This document shows, one piece after another, positions 59,165 through 64,000 of a stretch of 64,000 bases of DNA (within the stretch, counting starts at the first letter, position 1; each line of letters begins with the position of its first letter). Below the pieces are notes generated by a model. That model had not been told where the DNA came from. It worked only from the letters and a program-made list of their open reading frames with translations, and ran no database searches. The stretch lies in the NCBI GenBank assembly GCA_907163375.1, contig CAJQUW010007737.1, positions 1 to 64,000 of the forward strand, written 5' to 3'. Origin of the DNA: Prostheceraeus crozeri (taxonomy: Eukaryota; Platyhelminthes; Polycladida; Euryleptidae). A program made the translations under genes and the position numbers.

Positions 59165-59692
59165 CAGTGTTGCGATTCTTGGCGAAAGGGTAAAAAAAAC
59201 GCGCAAGTCGAAAAAAACACGCGCACATGTATTTCCTTACAAATAAGCCAAAATGGCAACTACATGTATGATCGCTAATATTTGATGAAACGAATTTTTA
59301 AAAAGCTTAAATTTTCAGATCAGATAGTAAGAGCTTTGGCATGTTTTCAGGCACAAGTCAAATACACGCGAGCCTTAAGTGGTAGATGCATACGAGCAGT
59401 GCAGTGAGGCCTATAGGCTATCCATTGAACTGAGATGTTAATGAACCTAAATGATCTTTGATAGGCTATACATGTGGCTTATCTAGACACTGCATGTAAT
59501 TTTAAATTTTGAAATCTTGATTTTGATATATTAGAACCAAAGTTTTCAATTATCAAAAATTAAAAATAGAATTCGAAAACTTAAAAAAAACGCGCAAAAT
59601 GGATAAAAAAGGAAAAAAAACACGCTTACAACGCGCAAATTGTCAAAAAAAAAATGCGTGCGCGTGTAACAACCGCGCGAATCGCAACACTG
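59165..59692. mobile_element. non-autonomous hAT-like element with CAGTGTTGCGATTC termini
   Basis: The 528-bp element has perfect 14-bp inverted termini cagtgttgcgattc / gaatcgcaacactg, with aaaaaaaacgcgc motifs just inside both ends. Flanks tgtctcag and atgctcag look like an 8-bp duplication with a small shift. The minus-strand frame at 59546-59803 is a low-complexity artefact. Confidence 0.8.
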
Positions 59693-59739
59693 ATGCTCAG
59701 TTCTCCGTGAATTTGTGGCATTTGAAATCTTCCCAGGAA

Positions 59740-60470
59740 AATACAGATGTTTTGATAGAAACACTACAGATAGAAATAGAAATAGAAATATATTTTCCAC
59801 CAATACAAAATCTGTACAAGGATCGTTACATTTACATATACTCGTAGATAAATACAGATATATACATTTATTACATTTTACAAAATACTGAAATATAATA
59901 CAAATACAGATAAATACTGTAGAGCGTGGCGGGGCCAGAGCAACTGTGGGAGAGTAGGAAACCTAGCCCCGCTAACAAAAGTTCAGATTAAAATTACTAC
60001 ACATCAAAATCATTTACATTAATACATAATAGAACATATGATCCTAGATACTCTCACACAATGTATGTACAGCCAAACAACAGGTCAGTGATCTTCATAC
60101 AAGATACATACATGAAAGTCCACATACACATATACTTACATAATCACATACTTGGGCTATTATATGCCAATTGTCCGGGATACAATATCAGGGTTGGAAT
60201 AGCATTTGATATTTTCCATTCGCACAACCCTATCATCTCTCTTAGTTACCTCAGATATTGCAACTTTCGTTTCTGTTAGTATTTGCTGACTAGTATTTGT
60301 TTAAGCTTTTTTGAAACATATCATATTCTCTTATTTCTTTAATGCTACGAGGAAAGTAAATTCCATTCATCGCTGAGGCAAAGTCAATACTACGTGTGCC
60401 CTAAGCTTGTCTATAAATGGTATCCGGAGGTTAACTTTTATTTCTTAATGAGCTGCCACTCTGGGGTTTG
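59740..60470 (-). mobile_element. probable 3' end of a decayed LINE, minus strand
   Basis: On the minus strand around 60430-60300 one frame reads GTRSIDFASAMNGIYFPRSI then KEIREYDMFQKSLNKY, resembling the last residues after reverse transcriptase in many LINEs. Lower coordinates are rich in atacagataaat and gaaatagaaat runs that may be the 3' tail. Weak but coherent. Confidence 0.35.
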
Positions 60471-60898
60471 TGGATGTTTCCAAGAAAATGCTGGATGATG
60501 TACGATGATGGTGTCTTGAATGTTTTTCTCATCAATTATGACACAAAAATTACCTTTGTTGGCAGAATCACATCCATATTGTAAACCATCGACAGGAATG
60601 TTCCGGTCGAAGGTTTTTATCTCTGACTATTTAACAGGTCAAAGTTTCACCACAGGTACAGATATTACTAAAGAACCAATATCTAACGACAGATTCATAC
60701 AGACTTTCACTACAACCCGTTAGAAATTCTGTAACAGTTAGCCACAATTTCAACCCCTCATCATCGATCTCGTTGAAGTCGAGGCCTAGTGAAGACATCG
60801 CGAGATCGTCGAACCCGAAATTCGGCAATCAGCAAGTTGTGGTTTTCCACTACCGGTGGTAGCCTAACAGAATTGTACAAAAGCCCGCACGAACTCAC

Positions 60899-61059
60899 TT
60901 GGGTGAATTGGACGGACGGAATATCCACGGCACATTGGAGAAGGAAGATCACGAACGGGTCGGCAGGGAGTGCAGGAGGAGAGGAAATGTCGGAGACGAT
61001 GGCGACCACATGGCGTCGACACCAACCTTTAGATTCCGCCTCCTGACTTGAGTATTCTA
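60899..61059 (-). CDS. unidentified minus-strand gene, exon m4
   Basis: The exon has 161 bases. The acceptor cttctcacag at 61060 and the phase-1 entry complete a Val codon, then EYSSQEAESKGWCRRHVVAI, VSDISSPPALPADPF and VIFLLQCAVDIPSVQFTQ. The donor is a perfect gtgagt at 60898, phase 0 out. Three consecutive introns of 124, 188 and 95 bp agree in phase, the best evidence that m1-m4 form one gene. The next exon was not found with confidence. Confidence 0.48.
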
Positions 61060-61154
61060 CTGTGAGAAGAGTTTCCAAACTAAAACAGCTGAAAAGATGA
61101 AATGAATTGTGTGATGCAAGGAATCACTCCCGTCATGGACTGGTGGATCTCAAC

Positions 61155-61335
61155 CTCCATCGGGAAGAACGTCCGGTGAGACGGACACGGAAATCATTGC
61201 TGGCTCGCCCAATTTCAGCGGCACAGGTATCCTTTCGGGAAAGGATAGGAAGACCTTCCAAACGGCAGCGCTTCTTGTAATCCGATGATGCGGCCCGCAT
61301 ATTCGGATATCGTTTCGAAAATCCAGAACGAAGGG
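61155..61335 (-). CDS. unidentified minus-strand gene, exon m3
   Basis: The exon has 181 bases, entered in phase 0 after a long pyrimidine-rich tract ending catcag at 61336. The peptide starts PFVLDFRNDIRICGPHHRIT and ends with VPLKLGEPAMISVSVSPDVL and PDG. The donor gttgag is at 61154, leaving one base of a split codon. The alternation of hydrophobic residues suggests a beta sandwich. A longer frame covering 61133-61630 on the same strand is rich in Arg, Ser and Cys and is probably a shadow. Confidence 0.45.
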
Positions 61336-61523
61336 CTGATGACGTCACAGGAGGAAGAGTCAGAGGTAGAAAAGACGCAGAGAGAAGTCGGCAGATTTGC
61401 CACGAATTAAGGGGAGAAATCCCCGTCGGCAACAAGTGTTTCTCGACCCTCTTCTGATTCCACGAAGTCGTCTGCTGGTTGCAGATCAGTTCCAATATCA
61501 AGTGTCGGTAGCGAGGAACAAAC

Positions 61524-61613
61524 CTCCAAGACGAATACTGTGACTGACCGTCCGTCAGACAAGAAGGGAAAATTTTGTTCCCATTCCAACCCAAACATCG
61601 AATATTCGCCATC
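61524..61613 (-). CDS. unidentified minus-strand gene, exon m2
   Basis: The exon has 30 codons, phase 0 to 0, with a strong acceptor atcttgcag at 61614 and donor gtttgt at 61523. The peptide is DGEYSMFGLEWEQNFPFLSD followed by GRSVTVFVLE. The intron before it is 124 bp (61614-61737). If the gtttgt donor is not used, the frame runs 39 codons further to a stop at 61409, which would make this the last exon. The pattern looks like beta-strand-rich protein, but no family is recognised. Confidence 0.45.
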
Positions 61614-61737
61614 CTGCAAGATGATTTCAATGAATTTCCTTTCTGCTTTACGAAATATTCTATATCATGTTACTTTCTAGACAATATAAGTAACATTACA
61701 GAAATAGTGTTTTATGATTAGTATCTGTAATACTCAC

Positions 61738-62057
61738 CGAGAAGACAAAATTTTCCTTCAGTCTGAGGTTCTGTAAGAACTGTGATAGTTTTGAAGCAAC
61801 CAGCGGTCTAACGTCAATATTTACATCAGTGCACGGGGTCCATACCATAGTTTGATGCCGGTTGAGTTTGCAGGAATAGGAGTGAGAAGAAGGGCGCAAG
61901 TTTGAGATTTCAATTTCTCGGGCATAACGGATTCGTCCAGTGTCATTTCCTTCCAATCGACTGAGTTCTCCCGAGCACCCATGTCACGCGGCCCAGGTCA
62001 TCATTCTCGTCGACCACAGAGAAAGATGAGTGTCCGTCCGCACAGCCACCGGCAGAT
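61738..62057 (-). CDS. unidentified minus-strand gene, exon m1 (contains a frame break)
   Basis: Acceptor ttttatctcag at 62058 and donor gtgagt starting at 61737 define the exon. Its 3' part is open from 61983 to 61738 and includes NDTGRIRYAREIEISNLRPS and later VASKLSQFLQNLRLKENFVFS. It ends in phase 0. In that frame a TGA sits at 61986-61984. The frame one base away reads smoothly from the acceptor (SAGGCADGHSSFSVVDENDD, GRVTWVLG) but stops at a TGA near 61955. So either one base is extra near 61955-61983, or the acceptor is further in. I do not recognise the protein; the next exons fit it in phase. Confidence 0.45.
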
Positions 62058-64000
62058 CTGAGATAAAATGATCAAATGTTGGAGATGAAGGCAGAGGGGA
62101 ATTCGAGAGAATACAATTCCTTTTTTTTTAAAAATGGCCAACCTTGCCACTAGAGAGACACATACAACAATTTGAGACAATGAATCAATTACCTGCTAAT
62201 TACATCCACAAAGCAATCAATTAATTGCAATTTACTTCATTATCACCATTTGATTAGACGATTTTGGATATTCGACATTGATATATCAATTAAACAAATT
62301 AGGCGATACAAGCACGTACTTTGCAAGACGCATAGAGGTTTGTCATCAATTAGGGAGATGAGTAGACTTATTACAGGGAAATATAGATGTAGTTCTTATT
62401 TGGATGTCATGGAATTTAATTACAGACTACGTTCATGCAGCATCTTTATAGTGAATATAATCAATTGTTGAGGCCATGTGATTGAATAATCTCACGTGCC
62501 TAAGATACCGTGCTTTCACACGTTCTGTAGAATCTTGAAAGCCATCAGCTTGTGTAATGAGATCTATTTAGTATTAAGTTCGAAGAAACCACTGTGAGGG
62601 TGCGAAGTTTTTCCTACGATGGTGAGTTGTGACGGCCTATCGATCAACTTTGCAATCAATCAGACAGCACAATTTAATTGCGACCAATTAATTTTCGACA
62701 ACCCCAGCTATCTGAGGCACAACATTCATGGGGCCTACTTGTTTCATTATGAAATTACATCTATCCACTTCGACAGCACATCAAAATAGAAGTGATGAGT
62801 GAGTGAACACCCTGCAACAAAATGACCTCTACATCTTCTTGAACTTCTATCTGCATAGATATGCAGGCAAGGTTGTGTCAATTTCTTATCCTTCCTTGTG
62901 CTCGGCATTGATTTTCTACTTATCCTTACATCCTGCAACCTGGGCACCATCATCAAATTCTGATAAGATATGATGATAACGAGGTACACCCCATTCGTCC
63001 TGCTATTTGGCTTTTAAACGCATCATGCTCTTTGAACTGTTGGAATTTTCCTTCTTCTTCGAGAATTTCCATTGACTTTACTTAAAAAAATACTTCGACA
63101 AACGTTTTTCTCGATGTCTACTGTATACCTTTTTCCCTTTTCTGTTGTCACAAACAGTTGGCACGCCTGCAATTCGACTGTTCTCGACGGCTTTAGTTAT
63201 CACGTGATCATTGCGCTGTGTGCGTGTTGTGGTAATTTTCAATTGACGGAATCTATTTTTGAAGTAGCTATTCTGCCACAGAGCGATGGTCTGTGTGCTC
63301 TAAGATGTTGAGTGCCAACCGAGAGAATTTATGGACCTTTTGCTTCCGCTATTGGACAAACTTTGAAGCATGTCTAACCTCTCTCGGGCCGCTTGGTCAA
63401 CTCCGTCAAATCCACTGACTTAGTTAATTTCAAATAAAGTAATCAAAGATATCAGGCAGATAATTACCGTCTGCTTGACAGTTATCCTTACCAGGGGTGG
63501 GCCGCCCCACTTGGATCTGTGACACATTTTGTCACATTTCAAGATATTCACGATTTGTCACATTTTGTCACACATCGATGAGCGTTAATGTCACATTTCG
63601 TCACATGATGATGGAAAAACATATGTGCAAATTTTGACGACATAATGGATGAGCAGGAAATTAGCAAAGCTTTCGAATTTGCCTTTTTTTGCTGCTCTAT
63701 TGATGAATGTATATCAAGCGGCGTTAATAATGGGACAAGATCGAGAAACCTTTAATTTATTATTACTACTCTTTTGTTCATATAAGGAGTTTCATGGAAA
63801 TTGCCATTTAAGATATCCAACAGTTGCCCCGAGATTCGTGGGCAACAGCGTAAACAAACCATGGGGTAGAGACCTTAACAAAACCTTTATTTTTGTTTTA
63901 AGTGAAAAATAACACTCAAAAGTTTTGGTCTGTATTGCAACTATGACTATTTTTAATGTCTTGAATTCCTTTAGATCGTAAACAATACGCACGCATATCC
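62058..64000. other. upstream of exon m1, no further exon found
   Basis: AT-rich with short frames only. At 63493 a caggggtgggccgcccc sequence resembles a hAT left terminus, followed by repeated tttgtcaca words up to about 63605. Its right end is not identifiable before the window closes. Confidence 0.4.

Noticed and set aside
59546..59847. Open frames on both strands
   Set aside because: Generated by poly-A/poly-T and short tandem runs in and beside a hAT-like element.
60789..61046. 85-codon plus-strand open frame
   Set aside because: Antisense to exon m4, whose splice sites on the minus strand are better.
61133..61630. 165-codon minus-strand open frame, the longest on that strand
   Set aside because: Arg/Ser/Cys-rich and out of phase with exon m1; the phase-consistent exons m2 and m3 lie in other frames over the same DNA.

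Overview
The window looks like nuclear DNA of an invertebrate animal. Coding sequence sits in short, relatively GC-rich exons with GT..AG splice sites, separated by long AT-rich introns filled with transposon debris (tRNA-derived SINEs, hAT-type elements, MITEs, fold-back elements and decayed non-LTR retrotransposons). I cannot name the species. Nothing prokaryotic is present: no operons, ribosome binding sites or CRISPR arrays.

The one gene I recognise is a plus-strand ortholog of ARHGAP39 (Drosophila Vilse/CrossGAP). Nine exons between 10121 and 43745 join in perfect phase into about 947 codons. The first visible exon starts with the LKQNTE motif that follows the second WW domain in the family, so the WW exons lie upstream of the window and 1-10120 is intron. 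Next come a linker, a short putative coiled coil, a long Ser/Pro/Thr-rich region, the MyTH4 domain and a complete RhoGAP domain with its arginine finger, ending at 43745.

A second gene is on the minus strand at the right. Four exons (62057 to 60899) join in phase across introns of about 95-190 bp, and a probable terminal exon with a polyA signal lies at 56983-56583. I do not recognise the protein. Its first visible exon carries an apparent frameshift or in-frame TGA. A further set of minus-strand exon-like segments (23652-27479) lies inside the largest ARHGAP39 intron and may be a nested gene; the support is weak.

The rest is repeats. Region by region: 1-10k has a decayed coding stretch with a faint tyrosine-phosphatase flavour and a SINE. 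10-20k has a decayed reverse transcriptase, a complete non-autonomous hAT element with an exact 8-bp target duplication, an ATCGATA-rich MITE, a retroelement C-terminus and a hAT-like MITE. 20-32k has three SINE copies. 33-36k has two near-perfect fold-back elements. 40-48k has a SINE with a hammerhead-like core, a long-TIR element and a 59-60 bp minisatellite. 50-60k has a dense cluster of elements, including one hAT-like MITE nested in another. No new biological system is demonstrated. The most interesting leads are the hammerhead-like cores, the fold-back elements, the repeated decayed coding family and the unidentified minus-strand gene.
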